64,000 nt of DNA from contig CAKSTI010000006.1 of assembly GCA_934500705.1 (NCBI GenBank), positions 62,001 to 126,000 of the forward strand. The letters run 5' to 3'. Positions within the stretch are counted from its first letter, which is position 1. Every line of letters begins with the position of its first letter. The notes below the pieces were generated by a model that was not told where the DNA came from, ran no database searches, and was given only the letters and a program-made list of their open reading frames with translations. Positions 15,953 through 25,450 of the stretch are shown one piece after another. Source of the stretch: an uncultured Clostridia bacterium. GTDB taxonomy: Bacteria; Bacillota; Clostridia; UMGS1810. The position numbers and the translations under genes are program-made.

Positions 15953-17668
15953 CTATTCTACCAGATACCTCTTTATTTTTTGAGTTGTTGTCTTTTTAAA
16001 GTCCTCTTTGCGCAGTTTTACGTTCCTTATATATTTATACAGCGGATTGCGCTTGTTTACGGCGTCAACCGCCGCCTGCATAAGCTCGGCAATGCGCTCG
16101 TCGCTTATGGAGTCGCCCATAACTGCGCTTATGCGCTCCATATCGGGCACGATGGCTGCCGAAATAATCGTTTCGCCGTCGCCCTGTGCTTTGCCGTAGA
16201 CAACGCTCTCCTTGACGTACTCGTTCTGATTGATAAAGGCTTCCAGCTCCTCCGGGTAGATGTTCTTGCCGTTTTTGGTGACAATGACATTTTTCTTCCT
16301 GCCGGTGATATAGAGGTAGCCGTCTTTATCCATATAGCCGAGGTCGCCTGTCTTAAACCAGCCGTCCGTTATTGCCGCATTTGTTTCGTCGGGGTTTTCA
16401 AAGTAGCCGAGCATTACGTTGTCGCCCTTGCAGACAATCTCGCCGACTCCCTCGTCGTTTGCGTCGTCAATTCTGATTTGCATACACGGCATTGCCTTGC
16501 CGACAGAAGTATAGCGCTGGCACGACTTTTGAGTGAGGGCAACTATGGGCGAACACTCCGTTATGCCGTAACCCTGCAAAAAGTCTATACCGAAGCCTAT
16601 AAAGCCCTTTAAGACTTCAACGTCTATTGCCGCCGCTCCGCTTATGAACATTCTCACACTGCCGCCGAAGGCGTCTATTACATCTTTAAACATCTTGCGG
16701 CGCACATCGACGCCGGCTTTGAGCATTAATGCGCTTAACTTTTGCGCCTTTTGCATTTTGGAATAAATACCGCTCTTTTTGGCACGGGTGATGATGCGTG
16801 AATACATAGCCTCAAAGAGTGCGGGAACGCCGAGCATAATTGTGGCGTGGCACTCGCAGAGGTTCTTTTGAATATACCTCAGTCCGTCGCAATAGGCAAT
16901 GCTGCTGCCACGGTAGAGCGGCGCCATAAGTCCGCAGGTGCACTCATAGGTGTGATGAATGGGGAGCACCGAGAGGAACACGTCCTTGTCGTCAATATAT
17001 ATCATAGAGCACATTGCCATAAGGTTGGTGACAATGTTCTTGTGCGAGAGGAGAACTCCCTTGGACATTGCCGTGGTGCCGGAGGTAAAGAGCAGAATTT
17101 TAGCCTCGTCCGGGTCGATGTTCACGTCGGCAAAGCGTGTGTCGCCCTCTAAGATAAGAACCTCGCCGTGGCGCAGGAGAACGTCATAGCACAGAACGCT
17201 GTCCTCACTTGCCGGGGCGTCCATATTTACAATATATTTAACAGTCGGCGCATTATTCAGAATACTTTCCGCTCCGCCGAGCTTTTCGAGCATTTTTTGC
17301 GAGCAGACAACAGCTTCCGCCGACGAAATGTTCAAGAGATTTAAAAGGTCGTCGTCCGCAAGTTCCTTATCCATAGGACACACAACGCCCTCACCGTTCA
17401 GAACGGCCATATAGGTAACCGCCCAGAGATAGCGGTTTTCGCTGATTATGGCAACCTTTTTGCCGTGCGTTATTCCGAGGGATATGAGTGCCGTGCCGAA
17501 GGCGTCGACATCGGCGCAGAACTTTTCGTACGTTATGCCCTCGTACGCCGCATCATGGTGCGGCTTTACCATAAATGCCGTCTTTGTGCCGTAGAGTGCA
17601 CGGCTCTGCGACAGCATATCCTTTACCGAGGTGATATTTCTTACTTCAAACAATTTCTGTTTCTTCAT
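15953..17668 (-). CDS. long-chain acyl-CoA synthetase-like AMP-forming ligase (first of two)
   Basis: 571 residues. The ATP-binding P-loop is LLFTSGTTAMSKGV, followed by the family blocks LPIHHTYECT, GYGITECSPIV and WFKTGDLGYMDKDGYLYITGRKKNVIVTKNGKNIYPEELE. The last Lys of the C-terminal hinge domain is in KTTTQKIKRYL, the position of the catalytic lysine of adenylation. It should activate a fatty or other carboxylic acid to the acyl-AMP and then the CoA thioester; the chain length is not predictable. A paralogue lies at 38284. It is co-transcribed with the deacetylase (11 nt upstream) and the VanZ-like gene. Confidence 0.85.
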   Translation of the reverse strand: MKKQKLFEVRNITSVKDMLSQSRALYGTKTAFMVKPHHDAAYEGITYEKFCADVDAFGTALISLGITHGKKVAIISENRYLWAVTYMAVLNGEGVVCPMDKELADDDLLNLLNISSAEAVVCSQKMLEKLGGAESILNNAPTVKYIVNMDAPASEDSVLCYDVLLRHGEVLILEGDTRFADVNIDPDEAKILLFTSGTTAMSKGVLLSHKNIVTNLMAMCSMIYIDDKDVFLSVLPIHHTYECTCGLMAPLYRGSSIAYCDGLRYIQKNLCECHATIMLGVPALFEAMYSRIITRAKKSGIYSKMQKAQKLSALMLKAGVDVRRKMFKDVIDAFGGSVRMFISGAAAIDVEVLKGFIGFGIDFLQGYGITECSPIVALTQKSCQRYTSVGKAMPCMQIRIDDANDEGVGEIVCKGDNVMLGYFENPDETNAAITDGWFKTGDLGYMDKDGYLYITGRKKNVIVTKNGKNIYPEELEAFINQNEYVKESVVYGKAQGDGETIISAAIVPDMERISAVMGDSISDERIAELMQAAVDAVNKRNPLYKYIRNVKLRKEDFKKTTTQKIKRYLVE

Positions 17669-17679
17669 ATTATTGCCTC

Positions 17680-18444
17680 TTATCTTGTAATGTTTTCACT
17701 GATGTATTCCATCAGATATTCACTTGTCATATAGGCGGAAACGTTAAGCCGCTTTATTGAATACAGATCCGCACCCTTGCCGTTGGCGCCGTCGTTGCCG
17801 ACAAGGCAGGTGAGTTTGTAACCTGCTTTTTTGGCAACGTCCGCCGAAAAGGCGTTTGTAAAGCCGTAGGGGTACGCCATATAGTCGCACGTTTTGCCCA
17901 GATTTTTTTCTATCAGATACTTGGAAAGGCGCATTTGGCGCACGGTTTCCGCATAGCCGATTGTGGAAAAGTCGGGGTGTGTGAGCGAGTGGCTCTCAAT
18001 CTCGATAACTCCGCTGTCCTCCATCTCCTTTGCCTGCTGCCAGGTGAAGTGCGGATATTTTACCGTATGATCGCCGACTCTCTGCGCAATCACAAAAATG
18101 GTGGCTTTCATTCCGTTTTCCTTTAATATGGGGTAAGCGTTTGTGTAGTTGTTCTCATAGCCGTCGTCAAAGCAGATAACAAGCGGTTTTTCGGGCAATT
18201 CAAGCTCGCCCTCGGTAAACCTAACAAACTCGTCAATGGTAATTGACGTATACCCTGCCGCTTTAAGCGCCGCCAAATGGTCGGCAAAGTTATCCTTGGT
18301 GATGTGCAATAGCTCGTCATCGCCGTCGGCGATAAAATCCGCAACGCTGTGATAAAGCAGAAACGGCACCTTGACCTCCTGTGCCGATGCCGTTATGCCA
18401 AAAGCAAACACAGCGAAAATTACAAGAAAAAAAATTCGCTTCAT
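17680..18444 (-). CDS. exported polysaccharide deacetylase
   Basis: 254 residues. A signal peptide MKRIFFLVIFAVFAFGITASAQ is followed by a NodB-homology domain. Motif 1 is VICFDDGYENNY (the second Asp binds the metal). Motif 2 is SHSLTHPDF with the two metal-binding histidines. Motif 3 is MAYPYGFTNAFS. These are intact, so a metal-dependent N- or O-deacetylase acting on cell-wall or secreted glycans is expected. The front block VPFLLYHSVADF is typical of this secreted Firmicute group. It follows leuS by 1 nt. Confidence 0.9.
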   Translation of the reverse strand: MKRIFFLVIFAVFAFGITASAQEVKVPFLLYHSVADFIADGDDELLHITKDNFADHLAALKAAGYTSITIDEFVRFTEGELELPEKPLVICFDDGYENNYTNAYPILKENGMKATIFVIAQRVGDHTVKYPHFTWQQAKEMEDSGVIEIESHSLTHPDFSTIGYAETVRQMRLSKYLIEKNLGKTCDYMAYPYGFTNAFSADVAKKAGYKLTCLVGNDGANGKGADLYSIKRLNVSAYMTSEYLMEYISENITR

Positions 18445-18445
18445 A

Positions 18446-20854
18446 TTATTTCACCACAATATTTACAAGTCTGCCTTTTACTACTATTACTTTTACTATG
18501 TTTTTGCCGTCGGTAAAGGGTTTTGCGTCCTCGCAGGCGAGCGCCTTTTCCTTCATCACGTCCTCCGATGAGTCAGCCGCAACGGTGACTTTGCCACGCA
18601 CCTTGCCGTTTACCTGGACGACAATTTCAATCTCGTCGTCCACGGTTTTTGACTCGTCGTACTTTGGCCACGGAGCAAGGGACAAATAGCCTTTGCCGCC
18701 GAGCATTTCCCAGAGCTCCTCGGTCATATGCGGTGCAACGGGGTTTAATAGCGTTATGAGGGTGATGTACTCGCCCTTTGTAACGCTGCCTTTTTTATAA
18801 AAATCATTTACAAGGCTCATAAGGGTTGCTATGGCGGTGTTGAACTTCATTCTGTCGTAGTCATCGCCGACTTTCTTTATGGCACGGTGGATATTTTTCT
18901 CCAAGTCTGCCGAGTAGCCGTCGCCGTCTGTTAAGAACTCCTGAATTTTCCACACTCTTTCTATAAACTTATAGCAGCCTTTGAGTCCTTTCTGTGACCA
19001 CGGGGTGGTCTGGTCAAATGCGCCTATGAACATCTCGTATGTTCTGAAAGCGTCCGCTCCGAACTCGTTTACAACGTCATCGGGGTTTACCACGTTGCCA
19101 CGGGATTTGGACATTTTTTGGTTGTCCTCACCCAATATCATTCCGTGGGACGTTCTGATTTTATACGGTTCCTTTGTGGGCACAACGCCGATGTCATAGA
19201 GGAATTTGTACCAGAAACGGGAGTAGAGCAAGTGCAGTGTGGTGTGCTCCATACCGCCGTTGTACCAGTCTACCGGCGCCCAGTATTTGAGAGCCTCGTC
19301 GGAGGCTAACGCCTTGTCGTTGTGGGGGTCCATATAGCGCAGGAAGTACCAGCTTGAACCTGCCCACTGGGGCATAGTGTCGGTTTCTCTCTGTGCCGTA
19401 CCGCCGCAATGGGGGCAGGTGGTATTTATCCAGTCAAACGCCTTGGCAAGCGGCGACTCGCCGTTCTCGCCCGGCTCGAAAGTTTCTATCTCCGGCAGTT
19501 CCAGCGGAAGTTCGCTCTCGTCTATCGGAACCCAGCCGCATTTGTCGCAGTGCACGAGCGGAATAGGCTCGCCCCAGTAACGCTGACGGGAGAACACCCA
19601 GTCACGCAGTTTAAAGTTGACTTTTCTCTTGCCGAGGCCGTTTTTCTCCAACCAGTCAATCATCGTCGGGATTGCCTCTTTGACGGAAAGACCTGTCAAA
19701 AAGCCTGAATTTACCAAAGTTCCGCTCGAAACGTCGGTAAACGCCTCCTCCTGGACATTCTCACCGCCTGACACAACCTCGATTATGGGCAGATTAAACT
19801 TCTTTGCAAACTCCCAGTCACGTGTGTCGTGCGCAGGAACAGCCATAATAGCGCCCGTGCCGTAGGTGACCAGAACGTAGTCGGAAACCCAGACGGGGAG
19901 CTTTTCGCCGTTTGCGGGATTTACGGCATACACGCCCTCCAATGCAACGCCCGTCTTGTCTTTGGCAAGCTCGGTGCGCTCAAACTCGGACTTTTTGCTT
20001 GCCTGAACACGGTATGCGGCAACGTCGTCCCAGTTGGTGATTTGCTCCTTTAATTTATCAATAAGTTCGTGTTCGGGCGAGATTACAACGTACGTTGCGC
20101 CGAAAAGCGTATCGCAGCGTGTGGTGTAAACAACGAGGTCGTCGCCCGTGGAAAGGGTAAACTTAACCTCTGCGCCCTCGCTCCTGCCAATCCAGTTTTT
20201 CTGCTGAACCTTTACCTTTTCTATATAATCCACGTCGTCGAGGTCATCAATGAGCCTCTGTGCGTACTCGGTGATTTTGAGCATCCACTGGCTCTTTCTC
20301 CTCTGGACAACTTCGCTTCCGCAGCGTTCGCACACGCCGTTTACGACTTCCTCATTGGAAAGTCCGACTTTGCAGCCTGTACACCAGTTAATGGGCATCT
20401 CCTGCTTGTAGGCAAGGCCTTTTTTGAACATCTGCAAAAATATCCACTGCGTCCACTTGTAATACTTAGGGTCGGTGGTGTTAATCTCTCTTGACCAGTC
20501 AAAGGAAAAACCGAGCATTTTAAGCTGACGGGTAAAGTTTGCTATATTATTCTTAGTTACGATTTTGGGGTGGATTTTATTCTTAATCGCAAAGTTTTCC
20601 GTCGGCAGACCGAATGCGTCCCAGCCTATCGGATAGAGCACGTTATAGCCCTCCATACGGCGCTTGCGTGCTATGATGTCAAGTGCGGTGTAGCTCCTGG
20701 GGTGGCCTACGTGCAGACCCTGTCCGGACGGATAGGGAAACTCTATTAAGTTATAAAACTTAGGCTTGTCGCTGCCTGTTACGGCGTGAAAACAGCCGTC
20801 CTTCTCCCATTTTTCCTGCCACTTTTTTTCTATGTCCGAAAAATTGTACTTCAT
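18446..20854 (-). CDS. leuS: leucyl-tRNA synthetase
   Basis: 802 residues from the ATG at 20854 (AAAGGAAG site). It charges tRNA-Leu. The class I HIGH-type motif is YPSGQGLHVGHPRSYTALD and the second signature is QKMSKSRGNVVNPDDVV. The editing domain is intact, with TTRCDTLFGATYVV and VPAHDTRDWEFAKKF (the Asp that positions the misacylated residue). A CxxC zinc pair occurs in NWCTGCKVGLSNEEVVNGVCERCGS. Its normal length and the order rsfS-leuS are typical of Clostridia. Confidence 0.97.
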   Translation of the reverse strand: MKYNFSDIEKKWQEKWEKDGCFHAVTGSDKPKFYNLIEFPYPSGQGLHVGHPRSYTALDIIARKRRMEGYNVLYPIGWDAFGLPTENFAIKNKIHPKIVTKNNIANFTRQLKMLGFSFDWSREINTTDPKYYKWTQWIFLQMFKKGLAYKQEMPINWCTGCKVGLSNEEVVNGVCERCGSEVVQRRKSQWMLKITEYAQRLIDDLDDVDYIEKVKVQQKNWIGRSEGAEVKFTLSTGDDLVVYTTRCDTLFGATYVVISPEHELIDKLKEQITNWDDVAAYRVQASKKSEFERTELAKDKTGVALEGVYAVNPANGEKLPVWVSDYVLVTYGTGAIMAVPAHDTRDWEFAKKFNLPIIEVVSGGENVQEEAFTDVSSGTLVNSGFLTGLSVKEAIPTMIDWLEKNGLGKRKVNFKLRDWVFSRQRYWGEPIPLVHCDKCGWVPIDESELPLELPEIETFEPGENGESPLAKAFDWINTTCPHCGGTAQRETDTMPQWAGSSWYFLRYMDPHNDKALASDEALKYWAPVDWYNGGMEHTTLHLLYSRFWYKFLYDIGVVPTKEPYKIRTSHGMILGEDNQKMSKSRGNVVNPDDVVNEFGADAFRTYEMFIGAFDQTTPWSQKGLKGCYKFIERVWKIQEFLTDGDGYSADLEKNIHRAIKKVGDDYDRMKFNTAIATLMSLVNDFYKKGSVTKGEYITLITLLNPVAPHMTEELWEMLGGKGYLSLAPWPKYDESKTVDDEIEIVVQVNGKVRGKVTVAADSSEDVMKEKALACEDAKPFTDGKNIVKVIVVKGRLVNIVVK

Positions 20855-20855
20855 A

Positions 20856-21221
20856 TCAGTGACTTCCTTTCGTAAGTATCTTTTCCACATCTATGCTTTC
20901 GGCGTCTGCCCACAGGTTTTCGATGCCGTAAAACTCTCTTGACTCACGGCTGAAAACGTGAACTATAACATCTCCGTAGTCCATAAGTATCCAGAATGCG
21001 CTGTTAAAGCCTTCTTTTGACGAGGGGAGATAGCCGTCGTCTTTTAGCTTTTCCTCTATTTCATCGGCTATTGCCTTCATCTGCGTGCTTGAATTTCCGT
21101 GGCAGATTACAAAGTAGTCCGCCATAGTTGTAAGGCGGGAAATATCCAAAACCTTTATGTCCTCCGCCTTTTTATCGTCCGCAAGATTTACGATTTTTTC
21201 CATTAACTCTGATGAATTCAT
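20856..21221 (-). CDS. rsfS: ribosome silencing factor RsfS
   Basis: 121 residues. RsfS binds L14 on the large subunit and blocks subunit joining when nutrients are short. The family blocks KKAEDIKVLDISRLTTMADYFVICHGNS and WILMDYGDVIVHVFSRESREFYGIENLW are nearly consensus. It starts 4 nt after the stop of the LCP gene, and its stop is 1 nt from the leuS start, so it is part of a tightly packed operon. Confidence 0.95.
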   Translation of the reverse strand: MNSSELMEKIVNLADDKKAEDIKVLDISRLTTMADYFVICHGNSSTQMKAIADEIEEKLKDDGYLPSSKEGFNSAFWILMDYGDVIVHVFSRESREFYGIENLWADAESIDVEKILTKGSH

Positions 21222-21225
21222 TCTA

Positions 21226-22491
21226 TCACTCCTTGTCGGGATTTCCCAAAATCACGGTTACGTCCGTGCCGTTGTTTTTGCTCTTGTTTACCAGGTACTC
21301 CGCTGCGCCGGCGGTGTTTGCCGCTGCCGCCGCTCTCGGATTTTTGGACTTGGAAACGACGGTCACGCCCTCAAACGAGGTTTTACCGTCAAGCTCATAT
21401 ATCTTTTTTACGTTAAAGCCTTGTTTTATGAGTGCCGACCTCACCTTTTCGGCGTCCGCCCTGCCGTCCGAGGCGTCGAGAATGTCAACGCTGGTAAAGC
21501 GGTTTATTGCCGACTTACCTTTCTTTGTACCGGCAACGGGCACCTTTTCGCTCGATACGCCGATTATCGTCTGCTGAATTTCCAGCTCGTTCTGGCTGAC
21601 CGTTTCCGTTGACGGGGTAAAGTATTCGTCTATGAGTTTTTCGTTTGCGTCATCGTCCGTAACAAAGTAGGAAACGCCGCCGACGTACTTGCCCTCGCCC
21701 TCCAACTGGTGAGTCATTATCTTATCTCTGTCGATTGCAAAGATGTAGGGTGCGTAGGTGAGCATTTCGTTCATCGAAAAGTTGGTCTTTACAAGTTTGG
21801 AAAAGTCCTTTACCAGGTCATTTAACTTAAACACGTTGACCAGGCTGAACACCTCGTCTATTGTAGCCTGAATAAACAGGCTCTGCGCCTTTACACGCTC
21901 CACATCGCCGAGGGCATAGCCCGAACCGTCGTTGTTTTTGCGGAAGCGCACAAACTGCTCCGCCTTGTTGCCGTTTAAGTGCTGCATACCTTTATTTAAG
22001 TGAATGTGCAAGTCCTGCACGGGGTCGTCGTAGTTCATATTAATCGGAACGTCAAAGTCAACGCCGCCGATGGTGTCAATCAGACTTCTGAAACCCTTTG
22101 TATCTATGAGAATGTACTTGTCAACGTCAAGTCCCGTTACGGATTTAACCTCTTTGAAAACCTGCTTTTCCTTGTTATAGCCGTAAGCGGAGTTTATCTT
22201 GTGGTCTGACCTGCCGTTTTTAACGTAGGTATCTCTCGGAATTTGAAGCATATTAAGCTCGCCGTCGGCGAGGTTTAACTGTGCCAAAATCATAACGTCG
22301 GTGCGGTAGCCCTCTTTATCCACTCCGAGGAGCATTGCGTTGAGATACGCCTGTTCCGTCGCCGAGGAAAACTCATAACCCAAAAACGAACCGCCGCCGG
22401 AGCAAATCAGCACCGTAAACGTAGTCGTTGCCATAAGGGCAAATATCAGTATAAATGTAAACAACATCTTAAAAAAAGCTCTAATTCTCAT
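21226..22491 (-). CDS. LytR-CpsA-Psr family cell-wall polymer ligase with LytR C-terminal domain
   Basis: 421 residues from the ATG at 22491 (GGAGAAG site). One N-terminal transmembrane helix (AFFKMLFTFILIFALMATTTF) leads to an extracytoplasmic LCP domain. Conserved residues appear in GVDKEGYRTDVMILAQLNL, QIPRDTYV and YILIDTKGFRSLIDTIGGVDFDVP, plus RFRKNNDGSGYALGDVERVKAQ with the arginines that bind the polyprenyl phosphate. Residues about 330-420 form a LytR_C domain (VDILDASDGRADAEKVRSALIKQGF). Such enzymes attach teichoic acids or capsule to peptidoglycan. It overlaps yqeK by 11 nt. Confidence 0.9.
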   Translation of the reverse strand: MRIRAFFKMLFTFILIFALMATTTFTVLICSGGGSFLGYEFSSATEQAYLNAMLLGVDKEGYRTDVMILAQLNLADGELNMLQIPRDTYVKNGRSDHKINSAYGYNKEKQVFKEVKSVTGLDVDKYILIDTKGFRSLIDTIGGVDFDVPINMNYDDPVQDLHIHLNKGMQHLNGNKAEQFVRFRKNNDGSGYALGDVERVKAQSLFIQATIDEVFSLVNVFKLNDLVKDFSKLVKTNFSMNEMLTYAPYIFAIDRDKIMTHQLEGEGKYVGGVSYFVTDDDANEKLIDEYFTPSTETVSQNELEIQQTIIGVSSEKVPVAGTKKGKSAINRFTSVDILDASDGRADAEKVRSALIKQGFNVKKIYELDGKTSFEGVTVVSKSKNPRAAAAANTAGAAEYLVNKSKNNGTDVTVILGNPDKE

Positions 22492-23059
22492 ATTCTTCTC
22501 CTGTGTGCAGGTAGTAGTTTCTCGTGTCAACTGCGCCGGGGTGCAAAAGCTGTCCTTGGCGTATTACATACATTATGGTTGAGTCGGTATACATAACCAC
22601 CGCTTTGTCTATATTCTCTCTTGCTGTTTTGCGGATTAGGTCAACCGCTCCGTAACTTCTCGACGGTTCTATTCCGTCGGCAAGATATATTATTTTCGTA
22701 AGCAATGCCATATTCGCTCCGCCCGTTGTGTGGCGGTATATGGCGTCATAAATTTCGCCGTCGCTGACGCCGTAAATGCGCCGTGCCTCCTCTGCGCCCA
22801 CATAGGCGTGAAGGAGCGGCGGAGATTTTTTGGAAATTTCGTCAAGCACAATCCCGTACTCGTCCGCCTTTTGGTAGAGTTCGTCGGTTGTGTAGTTTTT
22901 TGCGCAGTCGTGGAGCATTCCGGCAAGGTATGCCGCATCTTCGTCTGCGCCGTAGATTTTTGCAAGCTCTTTTGCCGTGTCGGCAACGCCGAGGCAATGA
23001 GCGTATCTTTGCGGTTTAAGCCTTTTTTTAAGCTCCGCTTTTATCTCATCGGTTGTCAT
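22481..23059 (-). CDS. yqeK: HD-domain hydrolase YqeK (Ap4A hydrolase, symmetrical)
   Basis: 192 residues from the ATG at 23059 (GGAGG, 5 nt). The HD metal ligands are in RYAHCLGVADTAKELA, LAGMLHDCAKNYT (the HD pair) and SPPLLHAYVGAEEARRIYG, with YRHTTGGANMALLTKIIYLADGIEPSR as the final HD block. YqeK proteins split Ap4A into two ADP. It starts 1 nt after the nadD stop (GCTGATATG), an arrangement conserved in Firmicutes. Confidence 0.92.
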   Translation of the reverse strand: MTTDEIKAELKKRLKPQRYAHCLGVADTAKELAKIYGADEDAAYLAGMLHDCAKNYTTDELYQKADEYGIVLDEISKKSPPLLHAYVGAEEARRIYGVSDGEIYDAIYRHTTGGANMALLTKIIYLADGIEPSRSYGAVDLIRKTARENIDKAVVMYTDSTIMYVIRQGQLLHPGAVDTRNYYLHTGEEYEN

Positions 23060-23060
23060 A

Positions 23061-23645
23061 TCAGCCTCCGTAAAGACCGTGTTTTTTAATATATTTTTCA
23101 ACTTCGGGGTTTAAAAGTCCCTCTGTACTTTTTCCCTGCGCCACAAGGGTGCGTATCTGCGTTGACGACGCCGCAAACTCGTCCATTCGGGCAATGTAAA
23201 TCTCGGCGCCCCGCTTTCGGTACTTATCGGCGCATCTTACAAGCTCGCCGTTCTCCCCACGTGAGAACACAATGAACTTGTTCTCCCTAAGGAGCGTTTC
23301 GTACTCGTGCCAAAGGTGGATTGTAAGCAGTGAGTCCGCACCGATTATAAAGTACGCATCGCTGTACCGGCTGCGGAAAGAACGCATAGTGTCCAGCGAA
23401 TACGAATACTCCGCTCTGTTCTCGCAGTCCGAGATTTCAAAACTGTCGTGCCCTTTGCACGCAAGGGCAAGCATATTGAACCTGTGATAAAAGCTCTCTA
23501 TCCTTTTGCCCTTTTTGTGGGGCGGATTGCCGTTCGGCACAAAGATGATTTTTTCAAGCTCAAAAACATCTTTGGCATACTGCGCCATAGCAATATGTCC
23601 CTCGTGAACGGGGTCGAACGTTCCGCCGAATATGCCGACTATCAA
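23061..23645 (-). CDS. nadD: nicotinate-nucleotide adenylyltransferase
   Basis: 194 residues. NadD converts nicotinate mononucleotide and ATP to deamido-NAD. The nucleotidyltransferase motif is GIFGGTFDPVHEGHIAMAQ, with the (H/T)xGH histidine present, and the second motif is AASSTQIRTLVAQGKS (the SSTxIR that binds phosphate). FIIGADSLLTIHLWHEYETLL holds the substrate-recognition Trp and Asp. The gene sits between yhbY and yqeK, the usual order. Together with pnuC at 3699 it gives two entry routes to NAD. Confidence 0.95.
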   Translation of the reverse strand: MIVGIFGGTFDPVHEGHIAMAQYAKDVFELEKIIFVPNGNPPHKKGKRIESFYHRFNMLALACKGHDSFEISDCENRAEYSYSLDTMRSFRSRYSDAYFIIGADSLLTIHLWHEYETLLRENKFIVFSRGENGELVRCADKYRKRGAEIYIARMDEFAASSTQIRTLVAQGKSTEGLLNPEVEKYIKKHGLYGG

Positions 23646-23648
23646 AGG

Positions 23649-24104
23649 TTATTCCCCCCGAAAAGCGGTTTTGTAACGCTTTTTTCTGAAATATTCTTTT
23701 CTCTTTTCTTTTTCGGCGAGCACACGCTTTCTCTCACGGCGTGCGTTCTCCTTTGCCTTATACAGCGGTTTAACGGTCTTTGCCGGCTGTTTTGGCTCTC
23801 TTACAACAAGGTTTTTAAGGTCGATGCGCCTGTTTTCGGCTGACGGCTTATACAACACGAACCGTCTGCCGATTACCTGAACGCCGACGGCGCCTGTCCT
23901 CTCTGCCATTTCGTCGCACACGCCTCTCACGTCGTCAAAGCAGTTTTCCAGCACGTGGAACTTGACAAGCTCGTTTTTCTCCAAGGCGTTTTTTGCGGTA
24001 GTTACCATATTTTCGTTAATACCGCCCTTGCCTATCTGAAATGTTGCGTCAATCTTATTTGCCAGACCTCTTAAAAATGCCCTCTGTTTTGTGGTTATAT
24101 CCAT
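23649..24104 (-). CDS. yhbY: YhbY-type CRM-domain RNA-binding protein with long basic tail
   Basis: 151 residues. The first ~97 form a single CRM domain: LTxxQRAFLRGLANKIDATFQIGKGGINEN, the GKGG block that gives the GxxG RNA-binding loop, and VIGRRFVLYKPS. YhbY associates with assembling 50S subunits. The last ~50 residues (KPLYKAKENARRERKRVLAEKEKRKEYF...) are a very basic helical extension; the usual family length is about 97-100. The tail is probably an rRNA-binding arm. It has its own promoter (24121-24150) and is 68 nt downstream of obg. Confidence 0.9.
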   Translation of the reverse strand: MDITTKQRAFLRGLANKIDATFQIGKGGINENMVTTAKNALEKNELVKFHVLENCFDDVRGVCDEMAERTGAVGVQVIGRRFVLYKPSAENRRIDLKNLVVREPKQPAKTVKPLYKAKENARRERKRVLAEKEKRKEYFRKKRYKTAFRGE

Positions 24105-24120
24105 AAATATACCTCTTGCA

Positions 24121-24150
24121 ATTATACTAAATTTTATAATGTATTGTCAA
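24121..24150 (-). promoter_or_regulatory. promoter of yhbY-nadD-yqeK-LCP-rsfS-leuS
   Basis: On the minus strand perfect TTGACA and perfect TATAAT with an 18-nt spacer lie in the obg-yhbY gap, so the downstream genes can be expressed apart from obg. Confidence 0.8.
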
Positions 24151-24172
24151 TTAATATCGAAAAATTTAACAT

Positions 24173-25450
24173 TTATTTCATATAGTCAAACTCTAATTCG
24201 TACATTCTGACGAGGTCGCCCTCGTTTATGCCCTCTTTTTCGAGCGCTTTTATAACGCCTTTCTTGCGCAGTGCGTTCTGGAAGTATTGGAGCGACTCGC
24301 TGTCCTCAAAGTTGGTGGAGCCGAGCATACGCTTTATCCAGCTGCCCTCAACCACGTATACGCCGTTTTCGTTTTTAACCGTAAACGGCTGGTCATCTTT
24401 AAAGGAAATAAGCGTGGTTTCCGCCTCATCCTCGTCATAGAGAACGGGCACGGGAATGTCTGCAAGCATTGACGAAACGCACATCATAAGCTCCTTTACG
24501 CCCTTATTTGCGGCGGCGCTTATCTTAAACACCTTATATCCACGCCTTCCCATTTCCTCCACAAAGGCGTTTGCTATGTTCTCGTCATAGACAACGTCCA
24601 TCTTGTTTGCAACCACAATCTGCTGTCTTTCGGCAAGTTTGGGGTTATAGGTTTCAAGTTCTTTGTTTATGAGGTCAAAGTCCTCTATGGGGTTCCTGCC
24701 CTCAATGCCCGATGCGTCCACCACGTGCAAAAGGAGTCTTGTGCGCTCCACGTGGCGCAAAAATTCGTGACCCAATCCGACGCCCTCGCCTGCGCCCTCG
24801 ATAAGACCGGGAATATCCGCCATTACAAAGCTGACGCCCTCCGCCGGTTTTACCACGCCGAGGTTAGGTTCAAGCGTTGTAAAGTGGTAGTTTGCAATCT
24901 TTGGCCGTGCGTCGCTCACCACGGACAAAAGCGTGGATTTGCCTACGTTCGGAAATCCGACAAGTCCCACGTCCGCAAGCAGTTTAAGCTCTAATTTGAT
25001 GTTTCTCCTCTCGCCCTCGATACCGCTTTTTGCAAATCTGGGTATCTGGCGTGTTGCGGTGGCAAAGTGGCTGTTGCCCCAGCCGCCGCTGCCACCCTTT
25101 GCGGCAACAAAGGTCTGCCCCGGAGTTTTCATATCGGCAATCACACGGTCGGAGTCAATATCTTTAATCACCGTTCCGCACGGTACTTTAACCGTGAGGT
25201 CGGCTCCGTTTTTGCCGTAGCAGCGTGCCGCCCTGCCGTCCTCGCCGTTTTGCGCCTTGTAGTGCCTTTGATACCTGAAATCCGCAAGCGTACTCAGCTT
25301 GTCGTCGGCAACAAATACCACGCTGCCGCCGTTGCCGCCGTCGCCGCCGTCCGGGCCTCCTGCCGCAACGTACTTTTCCCTGTGAAAGCTCACAAGCCCG
25401 TTGCCGCCGTTGCCTGCCTCGATGTATATTTCGGCTGTGTCTGCCAACAT
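24173..25450 (-). CDS. obgE: GTPase Obg
   Basis: 425 residues from the ATG at 25450 (AAGGGG site). Obg is an essential ribosome-assembly and stress GTPase. In order: the glycine-rich Obg fold (residues 1-158, IEAGNGGNGLVSFHREKYV...), the GTPase domain with G1 GFPNVGKSTLL, G3 DIPGLIEGAGEGVGLG and G4 NKMD, and a C-terminal OCT domain (residues about 345-425) as in most Firmicute Obg proteins. Its place after rplU-prp-rpmA is conserved, but here a strong terminator separates it from rpmA. Confidence 0.95.
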   Translation of the reverse strand: MLADTAEIYIEAGNGGNGLVSFHREKYVAAGGPDGGDGGNGGSVVFVADDKLSTLADFRYQRHYKAQNGEDGRAARCYGKNGADLTVKVPCGTVIKDIDSDRVIADMKTPGQTFVAAKGGSGGWGNSHFATATRQIPRFAKSGIEGERRNIKLELKLLADVGLVGFPNVGKSTLLSVVSDARPKIANYHFTTLEPNLGVVKPAEGVSFVMADIPGLIEGAGEGVGLGHEFLRHVERTRLLLHVVDASGIEGRNPIEDFDLINKELETYNPKLAERQQIVVANKMDVVYDENIANAFVEEMGRRGYKVFKISAAANKGVKELMMCVSSMLADIPVPVLYDEDEAETTLISFKDDQPFTVKNENGVYVVEGSWIKRMLGSTNFEDSESLQYFQNALRKKGVIKALEKEGINEGDLVRMYELEFDYMK

